DNA from: Nocardia terrae
GTDB lineage: Bacteria > Actinomycetota > Actinomycetes > Mycobacteriales > Mycobacteriaceae
Reading direction: 5' to 3'
DNA: 64,000 nt
Assembly: GCF_009760405.1 (NCBI RefSeq)
Contig: NZ_WRPP01000004.1
Location: forward strand, 558,001 to 622,000
Shown here one piece after another: positions 34,027 through 43,196 of this stretch (position 1 is its first letter; each line of letters begins with the position of its first letter). The notes under the pieces are model-generated. The model was not told the origin of the DNA. It worked only from the letters and a program-made list of their open reading frames with translations, and searched no databases. A program made the position numbers and the translations under genes.

Positions 34027-35442
34027 CTACAGCGTGGTCGGGCAGGTTGCGGGGGAGATCGGCGTCGGCATCGGGAAGGCCGCCTCGAGATGGGCGGCGG
34101 CCCGCAGCGCGCGCAGCTCGGCGAACGGTGCGGTGATCAGCTGGACCCCGATGGGCAGGCCCTCTGCCGAGAGGCCCGCGGGAACGGTGACCGCGGGCAG
34201 GGCCAGGTAGTTGGCGGCGATCGTGAGCCGGTGCGCCGCGTACATGGTCGCGACCTGGGCGGTGCCGCCCAGGTCGTAGCCGACCGGCCAGGGCAGTTCG
34301 GTCGAGACCGGGCCGAGCACGATCGGGTGCTCCGCGAGGAAGCGGGACCAGGCCGTGCGGCGGGTGAGGCGCTCGCCCAGCGCGGTCAGGTAGCCCGCCA
34401 GATCCAGCGGCGGGAACAGGTCGATCACCGCGTCCACGAAGACGTTCAGGCCGGTGCTGCCGAATCGCCGCATGGCTTCGCGGCGATGGACCACCACCTC
34501 GGTGGAGACCAGCCGGCCGTAGTCGGCCGCCACCTCGCCCACTTGCGGCGGATCCAGTTCGGCCACCGGATGTCCCGCGTGGGCGAGGGCGTCGGCGCAG
34601 CCGACCAGCGCGGCCCGCACCTGCGGATCGATCTCGTCGCCGAGCATGACGGCGACGGCCGGGAGATCGGTATCGGACGTGTCGCGCACCGGAATCCAGC
34701 CGGGGTCGCGCGGGTCGGCACTGTCGCTGAGGACCTCGAAGGCGGTCGTCAGATCGCGCACGGTGCGCGCCAATGGCCCCGGCGCCGCGAACAATTGGTT
34801 GGTCGGCCCGGGTGCGGCCCCGGGCAGGCTCGAGGCCACCGCCACCCGGCCGGGCGTGGTGCGCAGGGAGGCGATTCCGCAGAACGCGGCGGGGACGCGC
34901 AGCGAACCGCCGAAGTCGGTGCCCAGGCCCAGCGGTGTCATGCCCGCCGCGACCGCGGCGGCGTCGCCCCCGCTGGAACCGCCGGGGCTGCGCGTCGGAT
35001 ACCACGGATTCACCGTCGGGCCCGCCGCGTCGTTGTCGGTGTGCCAGCGAGTGGCGAAGTCCGGCATGTTCGTTCGCCCGATGACGATCGCCCCGGCCCG
35101 CCGCAGTGCGGCCACCGCGGGCGCGTCCGCCGTCGCGACGGCCTGGCCGAAGGCCGCCACGCCCCAGGTGGTCGGGCTGCCCGCGACATCGAGGTTGTTC
35201 TTGACGGTGACCGGAACCCCGTGCAGCGGCCCGGTCGGCGTCCGGCGGTCGGCCGAGGCCGCCTCGGCCCGGGCGGTCTCGGTGAATACCGTGGTGAGCG
35301 CGCCGATTCCGGAATCGACCTGCTCGATCCGCTCGAGATGCGCCTCGACGACCTGGGTCGCGCTGACCTCGCCCGCCGCGATCATCGCCGCCAGCGAGAC
35401 CGCGTCCCGCGTCCACAGCGCACCGTCCACGCCGGTGGTCAC
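34027..35442 (-). CDS. amidase (amidase-signature family)
   Basis: A 471-residue Ser-Ser-Lys amidase. The catalytic Lys is in PVTVKNNLDVAGSPTTWG, the cis-Ser and nucleophile lie in RSPGGSSGGDAAAVAAGMTPLGLGTDFGGSLRVPAAFCG, where the nucleophile is the Ser of GGSLR. The C-terminal part (LPAVTVPAGLSAEGLPIGVQLI) is typical. Family members hydrolyse simple or aromatic amides; the glutamyl-tRNA role is unlikely because GatB/GatC are absent. GTG 35442 overlaps the DUF2871 stop as GTGA. Together with the FAD oxidase it suggests a catabolic or detoxification unit. Confidence 0.93.
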   Translation of the reverse strand: MTTGVDGALWTRDAVSLAAMIAAGEVSATQVVEAHLERIEQVDSGIGALTTVFTETARAEAASADRRTPTGPLHGVPVTVKNNLDVAGSPTTWGVAAFGQAVATADAPAVAALRRAGAIVIGRTNMPDFATRWHTDNDAAGPTVNPWYPTRSPGGSSGGDAAAVAAGMTPLGLGTDFGGSLRVPAAFCGIASLRTTPGRVAVASSLPGAAPGPTNQLFAAPGPLARTVRDLTTAFEVLSDSADPRDPGWIPVRDTSDTDLPAVAVMLGDEIDPQVRAALVGCADALAHAGHPVAELDPPQVGEVAADYGRLVSTEVVVHRREAMRRFGSTGLNVFVDAVIDLFPPLDLAGYLTALGERLTRRTAWSRFLAEHPIVLGPVSTELPWPVGYDLGGTAQVATMYAAHRLTIAANYLALPAVTVPAGLSAEGLPIGVQLITAPFAELRALRAAAHLEAAFPMPTPISPATCPTTL

Positions 35443-35918
35443 GCTGCCCCCTGCTCGGCGAATTCCGCTGCGGTGCGCGCTGTTCGGCTGTCACCGACGC
35501 ATTTGCCGAGCGTGATGAAGAAGACGACCAGCCCCGCGGTCAGCAGGATGTGGCCCAGGCCCGCCACCAGCGCGATGGCCTCGTTGCTGTCCTTGCCCAG
35601 CACGGTGAGGGTGCCGTGCAGCGTCATGACCGCGACGGTGAGGGCCAGGCCGCCGTTGTACAGCCAGAAGAACCAGCCGTACAGCCTGTTCTGGGCGCTG
35701 AGCGTGAACAGCTTCTCCAGAGCCAGCACGATGAGCAGGAACAGCATGCCCAGCGCCAGCACGTGGGTGTGCACGACACCGAGTTCCGACTGCCCGGTGA
35801 AATGGTGGATCTTGGTGATCTCGCGGTAGTAGAACCCGGAGATCAGTCCGATGATCATGTAGATGTGAGCGGCGGTGACCAGCGTCTTCATCGCGCGCTC
35901 ACCCGGGGGAAGGGACAT
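35439..35918 (-). CDS. DUF2871 membrane protein
   Basis: A 159-residue membrane protein with four helices. The pattern AAHIYMIIGLISGFYYREITKIHHFTGQSELGVVHTHVLALGMLFLLIVLALEKLF with paired His residues, then LYGWFFWLYNGGLALTVAVMTLHGTLTVLG, matches DUF2871. Histidines in and near helices could bind heme or metal; the function is unknown. ATG 35918 is preferred because AGGAG lies 4 nt upstream; ATG 35891 is possible and begins right at the conserved region. It leads the operon with an amidase and an FAD oxidase, 72 bp downstream of the SARP regulator gene. Confidence 0.87.
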   Translation of the reverse strand: MSLPPGERAMKTLVTAAHIYMIIGLISGFYYREITKIHHFTGQSELGVVHTHVLALGMLFLLIVLALEKLFTLSAQNRLYGWFFWLYNGGLALTVAVMTLHGTLTVLGKDSNEAIALVAGLGHILLTAGLVVFFITLGKCVGDSRTARTAAEFAEQGAA

Positions 35919-35964
35919 GACACTCCTGGATCGGTGGGATGCGTGTCCCGAGGATCCAGCGCGG

Positions 35965-36007
35965 TGCGTACCGTTCGCTGACGGTCGTTGTCAGCGCGCG
36001 GTACGCA
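35965..36007 (-). terminator. long hairpin at the end of the SARP gene
   Basis: Outer stem TGCGTACCG / CGGTACGCA (35965-35973, 35999-36007), a 2x2 internal mismatch, inner stem CGCTGAC / GTCAGCG (35976-35982, 35990-35996), 7-nt loop. It spans the SARP stop codon (35991-35993) and lacks a T tract. It could be a terminator or an attenuator before the DUF2871 operon. Confidence 0.6.
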
Positions 36008-39000
36008 GCAGGTCGAGCACCTCTTCGTCGGTGAGCCGCGCGCCCGCAAGGAATTCCGAGCTCGACCGCACCGGTCCGAGCGCGGCTTCCGCTCGGTCGA
36101 GCGCCCGTCGCCGGAACGGTCCGATCCGGCTCACCCCGGCCCTGCGGTTGATCCGGTCGGTCGCGCCGAGAACACGGGCCGCCCGACCCGGCGCGCCTAG
36201 CGCGAGATCGACCAGGGCGTAACCGATGCCGACCTCGGCCAGCAGCGCCGCCGAGGTCTGGGCGGCCAGCTCGCGGGCCACGGCCAGTTCGGGCAGCGCG
36301 TCGTCCGGCCGGTCCGCCGCGACCAGGGTGGCCGCGTACACGGTGCTCACGAAGACCAGGTTCACGAAGCGGACGGTGTCGTGGCATCGGGCGGGTGGGG
36401 GTCCGGCGGGCAGCGGCTGTTCCGACATCCGCCGGAACAGCTCCAGCGCGCGGTCGTTGTCGCCGCGCAGGTGGGCCAGGTGCGCCTGCGTCGCCGCCAG
36501 GAAGCGGCCGGGCGAGGGGATCAGGTGCGGGGTGAACAGGGCCTCGGCCCGCTCGAGATGGGTTGCCGCGCTGTCGGTATCGCCGCCGACCAGGTACATC
36601 TCCGCCGCGAAGAGGTGCACCCCCATGCGCTCACCGGCGCCCAGGTCGGGGTTGAGCAGGCCCAGCGCGCTCGTGATCAGCGGGCGGGCGCTGTCGAGGC
36701 CGAGCATTCGGGTCCGATAGCTGGCCAGGGAGATCAGGGCGCGGCTGTGCGAGCGGGCGTCACCATACCTGCCCAGGCAGGTCACGGCCGCCTCGAGAGT
36801 GGGCAGGGCGCGGGCCGGATGGTCACCGCCCAGTTCATCGAAACCCTTGGCGATCAGTGCGTTTCCGCGTAGCCACGGATCGTCGGAGGTGATGCACTCG
36901 GTCAGCAGGCCGTCGTCGTCGCCGAGCAGGTCACGCAGCGCCAGGATGAGCACGAACATCGGGTGCGGAGGCCGTTTCTCGGTGAGGGCCGAGCGCGTCA
37001 GCCGCTCGAATTCCCCGGTGCTGTCCTGGATCTGACCCCACCAGATATTGGTGAAGTACGCGGGCAGCTCTTCGGCGTACCGGCAGGCCAGATAGGCTCC
37101 GGTGCACTCCGGCGGCGGCGCGTCGCCGACCAGGGCGAGGACCTCGCGGCGGCGTGCGGAGATGTCGCCGCGCAAGCCGCGCAGCAGCCAATACCAGACC
37201 AGATTCCCGTACAGGCGAACCGCGCGTTCGCCGTCGCCCGTGTCCAGCGCCCACCGCAGCGCGGCGTCGCAATTGCCGTGTTCGGTGATCAGCCGCGCGA
37301 GCCAATCGGGTTGTGCCGCTGTGCGCAATCCCTGGGCCGCGGCGTCGATGAAGTCGAGGAAGCAGTCGGCATGGAGGCGAGCGACCTCGTCCGCCTCGCC
37401 GGCCGCGGTCAATTCCGCGGCGGCATAGGCGCGGATGGTTTCGGCCATGCGATAGCGCTGCCCATCGAAGTCCACCAACGACTTCGCCACCAGGGAGTCG
37501 ACCATGTCGATGGCGTCCGGACCGCACACCCGGGTCGCGGCGTCCAGGCTCGCGCCTCCCGCGAAGATCGAAAACCGCCGGGCCGCAGCCGCTTCCGCTT
37601 CGGTGAGCAGCTCCCAACTCCATGCGACGGCCGCCTGCAACGTCCGATGACGCGGTTCCGCGTGCCGAGTGTTGTTGGTGAGCAGCCGAAAACGATCGGC
37701 GAGCCGTGCGCTGAGCTCCGGTAGCGGCAGGCTCCGCAGGCGCGCGGCGGCCAGCTCGATGGCCAGCGGCATGCCGTCGAGGCTGCGCACGATGGTGCGG
37801 ACCTCCGCCGAATTGCTCTCGGACAGCGTGAAATCCGGCAGCGCCGCGGTCGCGCGGTCGATGAACAGCCGCACCGCCGGCGAGGCAGTGGCCGCCGGGA
37901 AATCGGCTTCGGCCCGGGGCAGGTCCAGAGTCCGGACCGGATACAGTCGCTCGCCGTCCACGCCGATGGGCTCCCGGCTGGTGGTGAGCACCCGCAGCAG
38001 GGGCAGGCGCTGCAGCAGATCGTCGATCAGGCGCGCGACCGCCTCCACGACATGCTCGCAATTGTCGAGTACCAACAGCATTCGGCGGCCGGACAGCGTC
38101 CGCTCCAGCACTCCGGCCCACCCCGAGCACAGCTCGTCGGGTCCCTCGAACCGCGTGAGCACGTTCGCTATCGCGACTCCGACCGCGGTCACAGCCGGCC
38201 GGTCGGCCCGTTCCCGTTCCAGCGCGGCCAGTTCGACGAAGGCGTAACCATCGGCCCAGTCCGCGGCGTGCGCCCCGACCGTCTCGACGGCCAGCCGGGT
38301 CTTCCCGACGCCCCCGGTACCCGACAGCGTCACCAATCGGGCCTCGCGCAAGGCCCGCCGCACGCCTTCCACATCCGGTCCGCGTCCGACGAAGCTGGTG
38401 TGCCGCCGGGGCAGCGGTGGCGCGGACGCCCGGGGGACGGCCGGTTCCTCGATCGCGGATACAGCGGATACAGCGGGTGCGTCCGCGTGCAATTCGGCCA
38501 GCGCCGAACGCAACACCTCGGCCGGTGCGGTGCCGAGCTCCTCCCGCAACAGGGCCTCGACGCGCTGGTACTCCCGCATCGCCTCGGACGGTCGTCCCGC
38601 CGCCGCCAGCGCCCGCACCAGTCGCGCGGCCAGCGTCTCGCGGAACGGGTGGGCCGCGACTTCCGCGTGGAGCTCACGCAGCACCTCGCCACCCCGGCCC
38701 AGCGCCAGCAGGGCGTCGGCCCGCAATTCGATCCCTTCGAGCCGTTGCTCGGTCAATCGCAGTGCCGCCGCGCGCAATACCTCCGAGTCCCCCGCATCGA
38801 CCAACGGCTCCCCGCGCCACAGGGCGAGCGCGGCATCGAAACACCTGGCGGCGCGCTCGGTCTCCCCCTCCGCGAGCAAGGCCCGCCCCGCCTCGATCTC
38901 ACCCGCGAACCGATGCGCGTCGACGTCCTCGGGAGGCACGTCGAGCACGTACCCGCCCCCGTCGTTGCGCACCATCGGCACCGCGGTGCGCAATCGACTC

Positions 39001-39200
39001 GCCAAGGTCTGCAAGGCATTCCCGGTCCCCGCCGGAGGGTCCTCGCCCCACACCCCGTCCACCAGCCGCGCCGCCGGCACCACCCGCCCGGCTTCGAGCG
39101 CCAGCAATCCGAGCAGTGCCCGCACCCGCGGACCCCCGACCGCCGCCCGCGTCCCGTCCGCGGCCTCCACCATCACCGGACCCAACAGACCTACCAGCAC
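35991..39200 (-). CDS. AfsR/SARP-family regulator with BTAD and NB-ARC ATPase domains
   Basis: A 1069-residue regulator. Residues 1-90 form an OmpR-like winged helix (LLGPVMVEAADGTRAAVGGPRVRALLGLLALEAGRVVPAARLVDGVWGEDPP). About 95-245 is the bacterial transcriptional activation domain (RAARCFDAALALWRGEPLVDAG, LREELGTAPAEVLRSALAELH). A STAND ATPase follows, with Walker A GTGGVGKTRLA near residue 300 and Walker B RRMLLVLDNCEHVVE. The rest is an alpha-helical repeat region likely to sense a ligand. Proteins of this type activate secondary-metabolite or catabolic genes. It is followed on the same strand by the DUF2871-amidase-FAD oxidase genes, its most likely targets. GTG 39200 lacks a strong ribosome site. 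A tandem GCGGATACA repeat lies in the BTAD-ATPase linker. Confidence 0.9.
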   Translation of the reverse strand: MLVGLLGPVMVEAADGTRAAVGGPRVRALLGLLALEAGRVVPAARLVDGVWGEDPPAGTGNALQTLASRLRTAVPMVRNDGGGYVLDVPPEDVDAHRFAGEIEAGRALLAEGETERAARCFDAALALWRGEPLVDAGDSEVLRAAALRLTEQRLEGIELRADALLALGRGGEVLRELHAEVAAHPFRETLAARLVRALAAAGRPSEAMREYQRVEALLREELGTAPAEVLRSALAELHADAPAVSAVSAIEEPAVPRASAPPLPRRHTSFVGRGPDVEGVRRALREARLVTLSGTGGVGKTRLAVETVGAHAADWADGYAFVELAALERERADRPAVTAVGVAIANVLTRFEGPDELCSGWAGVLERTLSGRRMLLVLDNCEHVVEAVARLIDDLLQRLPLLRVLTTSREPIGVDGERLYPVRTLDLPRAEADFPAATASPAVRLFIDRATAALPDFTLSESNSAEVRTIVRSLDGMPLAIELAAARLRSLPLPELSARLADRFRLLTNNTRHAEPRHRTLQAAVAWSWELLTEAEAAAARRFSIFAGGASLDAATRVCGPDAIDMVDSLVAKSLVDFDGQRYRMAETIRAYAAAELTAAGEADEVARLHADCFLDFIDAAAQGLRTAAQPDWLARLITEHGNCDAALRWALDTGDGERAVRLYGNLVWYWLLRGLRGDISARRREVLALVGDAPPPECTGAYLACRYAEELPAYFTNIWWGQIQDSTGEFERLTRSALTEKRPPHPMFVLILALRDLLGDDDGLLTECITSDDPWLRGNALIAKGFDELGGDHPARALPTLEAAVTCLGRYGDARSHSRALISLASYRTRMLGLDSARPLITSALGLLNPDLGAGERMGVHLFAAEMYLVGGDTDSAATHLERAEALFTPHLIPSPGRFLAATQAHLAHLRGDNDRALELFRRMSEQPLPAGPPPARCHDTVRFVNLVFVSTVYAATLVAADRPDDALPELAVARELAAQTSAALLAEVGIGYALVDLALGAPGRAARVLGATDRINRRAGVSRIGPFRRRALDRAEAALGPVRSSSEFLAGARLTDEEVLDLLRTAR

Positions 39201-39306
39201 GAATCATCCATCCCGTGATCGATCCTGCGTGGACCCGAACCGCTCGTCAAGCCGGGCGAACCCGCGATCGATGTCGTGGGTGCATGCCTGCGGACGTTCG
39301 GGCCGT

Positions 39307-39312
39307 TAGGCT
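39307..39312 (+). promoter_or_regulatory. -10 box of a leaderless promoter
   Basis: TAGGCT ends 7 nt before GTG 39320. Confidence 0.6.
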
Positions 39313-39319
39313 CGCCTGC

Positions 39320-40510
39320 GTGAGCGAGGTGCAGGCAGCGTCCAGCAGATCCGGCAAGTCTGGCGGCGTGCGCCGTCAGGACGGCGAGGCCGTGCACCCG
39401 ATCGTGCGGCAGGCCGCCGAGTGGTGCTGGCGGATGCTGATCATCTTCGCGGCGGTGCTCGCGCTCGCCTACCTGGCCCGGAAGCTGTCGGCGGTCACGA
39501 TTCCGATCTCGATCGCGCTGCTGGGCGCCGCGCTGATGGCGCCGCTGGTGAATTGGATGCAGCGGTTCGGAGTGCCCCGCGCGATCGGCGTGTTCGTGGC
39601 GCTGGTCGGGTCGCTCGGGCTGCTCGCGGGGATCATGACCTTCGTCATCGAGAAGCTGGTCTCCGGTGTGCCGGAGTTGTCGGGCGAGTTCACGACCTCC
39701 GTGCATCAGGTACAGGACTGGCTGATCAACGGACCGCTGCACCTGAGCAACGATCAGATCCGCAATGCGGGCGACACCATCGTCAAGAGCATCGAATCGA
39801 ACAAGGAAGCGTTGACGAACGGGGCGCTCACCACCGCCACGGTCATCACCGAATTCTTCACCGGCGCGTTCCTGACCCTGTTCATCCTCATCTTCTTCCT
39901 CTACGGCGGCGACCAGATCTGGGAGTTCGTCACCCGGCTCGTCCCGACCGCACACCGTGACCGGGTGCGGGTCGCGGGGCGGCTGGGCTTCGGCACGCTG
40001 ACCGGATTCGTGCGGGCCACGGTCATGGTGGCGGCCGTGGACGCCATCGGCATCGGCGCGGGCCTGGCCATTCTCAGTGTGCCGCTGGCGCTTCCGCTGG
40101 CCTCGCTGGTCTTCATCGGCGCGTTCATCCCGATCGTGGGTTCGTTCATCGCCGGATCGGTGGCGGTGTTCATCGCGCTCATGACCAAGGGGCTCGTGAC
40201 CGCGCTCATCGTGCTGGGCATCACCATCGCGGTCATGCAGCTGGAAGGCCATGTGCTGCAACCGTTGCTGATGGGCCGGGCGGTGCGCATCCACCCGCTC
40301 GCCGTGGTGCTGGCCATCGCCTCGGGCGTGGTGCTGGCCGGTCTGGCCGGTGGTCTGCTCGCGGTGCCGTTCGTGGCGGTGCTCAATACCGCCATGCGTT
40401 CGCTGCTGGCCGACTCGCCCGAAGAGGCCTACCAGGATCTGCATTCCGGCGATCCGCGCGATGCCATGTTCCACGCCGAACCCGACAACCCCGATGACGA
40501 CGCGGACTGA
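39320..40510 (+). CDS. AI-2E family transporter (PerM/YhhT-like permease)
   Basis: A 396-residue membrane protein with about eight helices and the family layout: paired N-terminal helices (MLIIFAAVLALAYLARKLSAVTIPISIALLGAALMAPLVNWMQRFG), a polar helical loop with VHQVQDWLINGPLHLSND, then FLTLFILIFFLYGGDQIWEFVTRL, and VFIGAFIPIVGSFIAGSVAVFIALMTKG before LEGHVLQPLLMGRAVRIHPLAVVLAIASGVVLAGLAGGLLAVPFVAVLNT. The physiological substrate of most members is unknown. M. tuberculosis Rv0205, next to mmpL3, is as I recall the counterpart; here six kilobases separate the two. The histidine-kinase gene overlaps its end by 17 bp. Confidence 0.92.
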   Translation: MSEVQAASSRSGKSGGVRRQDGEAVHPIVRQAAEWCWRMLIIFAAVLALAYLARKLSAVTIPISIALLGAALMAPLVNWMQRFGVPRAIGVFVALVGSLGLLAGIMTFVIEKLVSGVPELSGEFTTSVHQVQDWLINGPLHLSNDQIRNAGDTIVKSIESNKEALTNGALTTATVITEFFTGAFLTLFILIFFLYGGDQIWEFVTRLVPTAHRDRVRVAGRLGFGTLTGFVRATVMVAAVDAIGIGAGLAILSVPLALPLASLVFIGAFIPIVGSFIAGSVAVFIALMTKGLVTALIVLGITIAVMQLEGHVLQPLLMGRAVRIHPLAVVLAIASGVVLAGLAGGLLAVPFVAVLNTAMRSLLADSPEEAYQDLHSGDPRDAMFHAEPDNPDDDAD

Positions 40511-41684
40511 ACCCGATCCCGACTGGGCCGCCTCCGCCCCGCTGTGGCGAGCGGTCCAGGCGTTCCGGCTGGTCACGCTGCTGTACGCGGTGGGGCAGCA
40601 GGTCGCCTCGGTGTCCTACTACACCGATCAGCGGCTGAGCTGGGCGCTGATCGCCATCATGGCGGTGTGGTCGGGGATCTCGGCGGTGCTGTTGTCGCAG
40701 TGGCGGATTCGCTACGAACCGCGGGTGCGCACCGCCGTCGTGATCGGTGACCACCTGGTGGTGATCGCCCTCATCTTCGCCACCCGCCTGGTCTCCTCCT
40801 ACGATTGGTACCACCACCATCAGACGCTGCCCACCACGCTGTGGGCGGCCAATGCCGTTGTCTCCGCGGCGATTCTGTGGGGACCGCTGGGCGGCGTCTG
40901 CTCGGGCCTGCTGGTTTCCGCCGCCGTCATCACCGCCCGCGCCCAATGGGACTTCGACGTCTGGCGCGACGCCACCCTGCCGGTCCTGATCTCGACCGGC
41001 CTGGCCCTGGGCCTGGCCTCCAACACCGCCCGCCGGGCGCACGCGCAACTGCAACGCGCGGTGCGGCTCACCGCGGCCGCCCAGGAGCGCGAACGGCTGG
41101 CGCGGGAAGTGCACGACGGGGTCCTGCAGGTGCTCAGCTACATCAAGCGGCGCGGCACCGAGATCGGCGGGCCGACAACGGAATTGGCGCAGCGCGCGGG
41201 CGAACAGGAGGTGGCGCTGCGGGTGCTCATCTCCGAACAGGGCGCCCGCGCCGACGCCGGCGGCCCCGAGGAGGACCTGCGCCCGCTGCTCACCGCCCAG
41301 GCCACGCCGTCCGTGTTCGTCTCGACGCCCGGCGATCCGGTGCCACTGGGCCACTGGGAGGCCCGGGAGATCGCCGCCGCCGTGGCCGCCGCCCTCGCCA
41401 ATGTGGTCCAGCACGCCGGGCCTGGAGCGAAAGCCTATGTGCTGCTGGAGGACACCGGCGACGAACTCATCGTGAGCGTCCGCGACGACGGCCCCGGCAT
41501 CGCGCCCGGCCGCCTCGCCCAGGCCGAAGACCAAGGGCGCATGGGTGTTTCACGCTCTATCGTGGGCCGCATCGCGGCCCTCGGCGGCACCGCGCACCTG
41601 CTGTTCGAGGCCGTGCCGGAGGACGGCGAGGAGGGGGCGGGCGCGGAATGGGAGTTCCGGGTGCCGCTGGCGGGGCGACAATGA
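40494..41684 (+). CDS. sensor histidine kinase, MacS-like (DUF5931 sensor)
   Basis: A 396-residue membrane kinase. An N-terminal membrane sensor with five to six helices (residues 20-175) is followed by a short DHp region with the phosphorylation His207 in EREVHDGVLQVLSYI-type context (REVHDGVLQV), and a HATPase_c domain with LANVVQHAGPGAKAYV (N-box) and RDDGPGIAPGRLAQAEDQGRMGVSRSIVGRIAALGG (G-boxes). This is the NarL-partner (HisKA_3) type of kinase. ATG 40494 overlaps the permease gene. The response regulator gene follows 39 bp downstream. The signal is unknown; related actinobacterial systems respond to envelope stress. Confidence 0.92.
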   Translation: MTTRTEPDPDWAASAPLWRAVQAFRLVTLLYAVGQQVASVSYYTDQRLSWALIAIMAVWSGISAVLLSQWRIRYEPRVRTAVVIGDHLVVIALIFATRLVSSYDWYHHHQTLPTTLWAANAVVSAAILWGPLGGVCSGLLVSAAVITARAQWDFDVWRDATLPVLISTGLALGLASNTARRAHAQLQRAVRLTAAAQERERLAREVHDGVLQVLSYIKRRGTEIGGPTTELAQRAGEQEVALRVLISEQGARADAGGPEEDLRPLLTAQATPSVFVSTPGDPVPLGHWEAREIAAAVAAALANVVQHAGPGAKAYVLLEDTGDELIVSVRDDGPGIAPGRLAQAEDQGRMGVSRSIVGRIAALGGTAHLLFEAVPEDGEEGAGAEWEFRVPLAGRQ

Positions 41685-41723
41685 GAGGCCGCTGGCGGAC
41701 GACGAGGAGATCGGGAGGCGGAT

Positions 41724-42386
41724 ATGTCTGAATCGGAGCGGCGGATCACGGTGATGGTGGTCGACGACCACCCGATCTGGCGCGAAGGCGTGGCCCGCGA
41801 CCTCGCCGAGGCCGGCTTCGACGTGGTCGCCACCGCCGACGGGGTGCGCTCGGCCGGGGCCCGCGCGAGCGCGGTCCAGCCCCGGGTCGTGCTGATGGAC
41901 ATGCAGCTGCCCGACGGCAACGGCGCGGACGCCACCGCCGAGGTCCTGCGCGTCTCACCCCGCACCCGGGTGCTGGTGCTCTCGGCCTCCGCCGAACGCG
42001 ACGACGTCCTCGACGCCATCAAGGCCGGGGCCACCGGCTACCTGGTCAAGAGCGCCTCGGCCACCGAACTCCTGGATGCGGTGCACGCCACCGCGGCCGG
42101 TCAGGCGGTTTTCACCCCCGGCCTGGCCGGGTTGGTTCTGGGGGAGTTCCGCCGCATCGCCAACACCCCCGAGGACCGCGACGAACCCCACCGTCCCGCC
42201 CTCACCGACCGCGAGACCGAGGTGCTGCGCATGGTGGCGAAGGGCTTGTCCGCCAAGCAGATCGCCACGCGGCTGAGCCTGAGCCACCGCACGGTGGAGA
42301 ACCACGTCCAGTCCACCCTGCGCAAACTCCAGCTCGGCAATCGCGTCGAACTGACCCGCTACGCCATCGAGCAGGGGCTGGAATAG
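41724..42386 (+). CDS. NarL/FixJ-family response regulator (LuxR-type DNA-binding domain)
   Basis: A 220-residue response regulator. The receiver domain has the acidic pair DD14-15, the phospho-acceptor Asp59 in RVVLMDMQLPDGNGAD, and the Lys of YLVKSAS. The C-terminal LuxR helix-turn-helix reads LTDRETEVLRMVAKGLSAKQIATRLSLSHRTVENHVQSTLRKLQLGNRVELTRYAIEQ. ATG 41724 has GGGAGG upstream. It is the partner of the preceding kinase. The DUF1707 gene 82 bp downstream, related to LiaF-type envelope-stress proteins, is a plausible target. Confidence 0.95.
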   Translation: MSESERRITVMVVDDHPIWREGVARDLAEAGFDVVATADGVRSAGARASAVQPRVVLMDMQLPDGNGADATAEVLRVSPRTRVLVLSASAERDDVLDAIKAGATGYLVKSASATELLDAVHATAAGQAVFTPGLAGLVLGEFRRIANTPEDRDEPHRPALTDRETEVLRMVAKGLSAKQIATRLSLSHRTVENHVQSTLRKLQLGNRVELTRYAIEQGLE

Positions 42387-42456
42387 CCGTCGACCGGGCC
42401 GCGAGTGGGGGAGCGGATCAGGGATTGCCCTGATGCGGTGGCGGCCCCGCGCTGGC

Positions 42457-42462
42457 TAGCCT
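42457..42462 (+). promoter_or_regulatory. -10 box of a leaderless promoter
   Basis: TAGCCT ends 6 nt before ATG 42469. Confidence 0.65.
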
Positions 42463-42468
42463 CGAAGC

Positions 42469-43167
42469 ATGGGAGGTCCTGAAGCGGTTTCCGCGATCGC
42501 TACCGGCAACGCCGTGATCGGCGACCGGGATCTGCGAGTATCCGATGTCGAACGCGAACATGTCGGACGGCTGCTGCAGCGCGCGGTCGGGCTGGGCATG
42601 CTGTCGCTGGGGGAATTCACCGAGCGCATGGACACCGCGCTCGCGGCCAAGACCCGTGGCGAACTCAATACCGTGCTGGTCGATCTGCCGGGCGTCCGCC
42701 TGGTGGGCCAGCCCGTCCAGGCCGCGCCGCCGCCGTACGCGCAGCCGCAGCCCCGATACGTGACCGCGCACCGCATGCCGATGGCACCGGCCATGCCGGG
42801 CAATGTGATTCGCGCCCGCTTGTCCAGCGTGGAACGCAAGGGCGCCTGGCAGGTGCCGCCGTCGATGATGATCAACAGCCTGTGCGGCAGTGTGCGCCTG
42901 GACTTCACCCAGGCCGTCATGTCCACCCAGGTGGTGGAGATCCACGTCGACGACATCTGCGGCTCGCTGGAGCTGATCGTGCCGCCCGAGGCCACCGTCG
43001 ATATGAACAGCCTCGACCTGGTGGCGTCCAGCGCCGAGACCAAGGTCCGCAACGGCCCGCCCATCGGACCGCTGCACATCATCGTGCACGGCCGGCTGCG
43101 GTTCAGCTCGGTGAAGGCGAAGCATCCCTTCGGGACCAACTGGAAGCGCTTCCTCAACGGCGCGTAA
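42469..43167 (+). CDS. DUF1707 protein with LiaF-like C-terminal domain
   Basis: A 232-residue protein without transmembrane helices. DUF1707 spans about residues 18-72 (IGDRDLRVSDVEREHVGRLLQRAVGLGMLSLGEFTERMDTALAAKTRGELNTVLVDLP). A Pro/Ala/Tyr linker follows, and then a strand-rich C-terminal domain (NSLCGSVRLDFTQAVMSTQVVEIHVDDICGSLELIVPPEATVDMN) like the LiaF/cell-wall-active-antibiotic response domain. Such proteins take part in sensing envelope stress, which fits the neighbouring two-component system. The start is fixed by a textbook TAGCCT box. Confidence 0.9.
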   Translation: MGGPEAVSAIATGNAVIGDRDLRVSDVEREHVGRLLQRAVGLGMLSLGEFTERMDTALAAKTRGELNTVLVDLPGVRLVGQPVQAAPPPYAQPQPRYVTAHRMPMAPAMPGNVIRARLSSVERKGAWQVPPSMMINSLCGSVRLDFTQAVMSTQVVEIHVDDICGSLELIVPPEATVDMNSLDLVASSAETKVRNGPPIGPLHIIVHGRLRFSSVKAKHPFGTNWKRFLNGA

Positions 43168-43196
43168 CCGACCCGGCGGCAATCGGATCCGGAATG

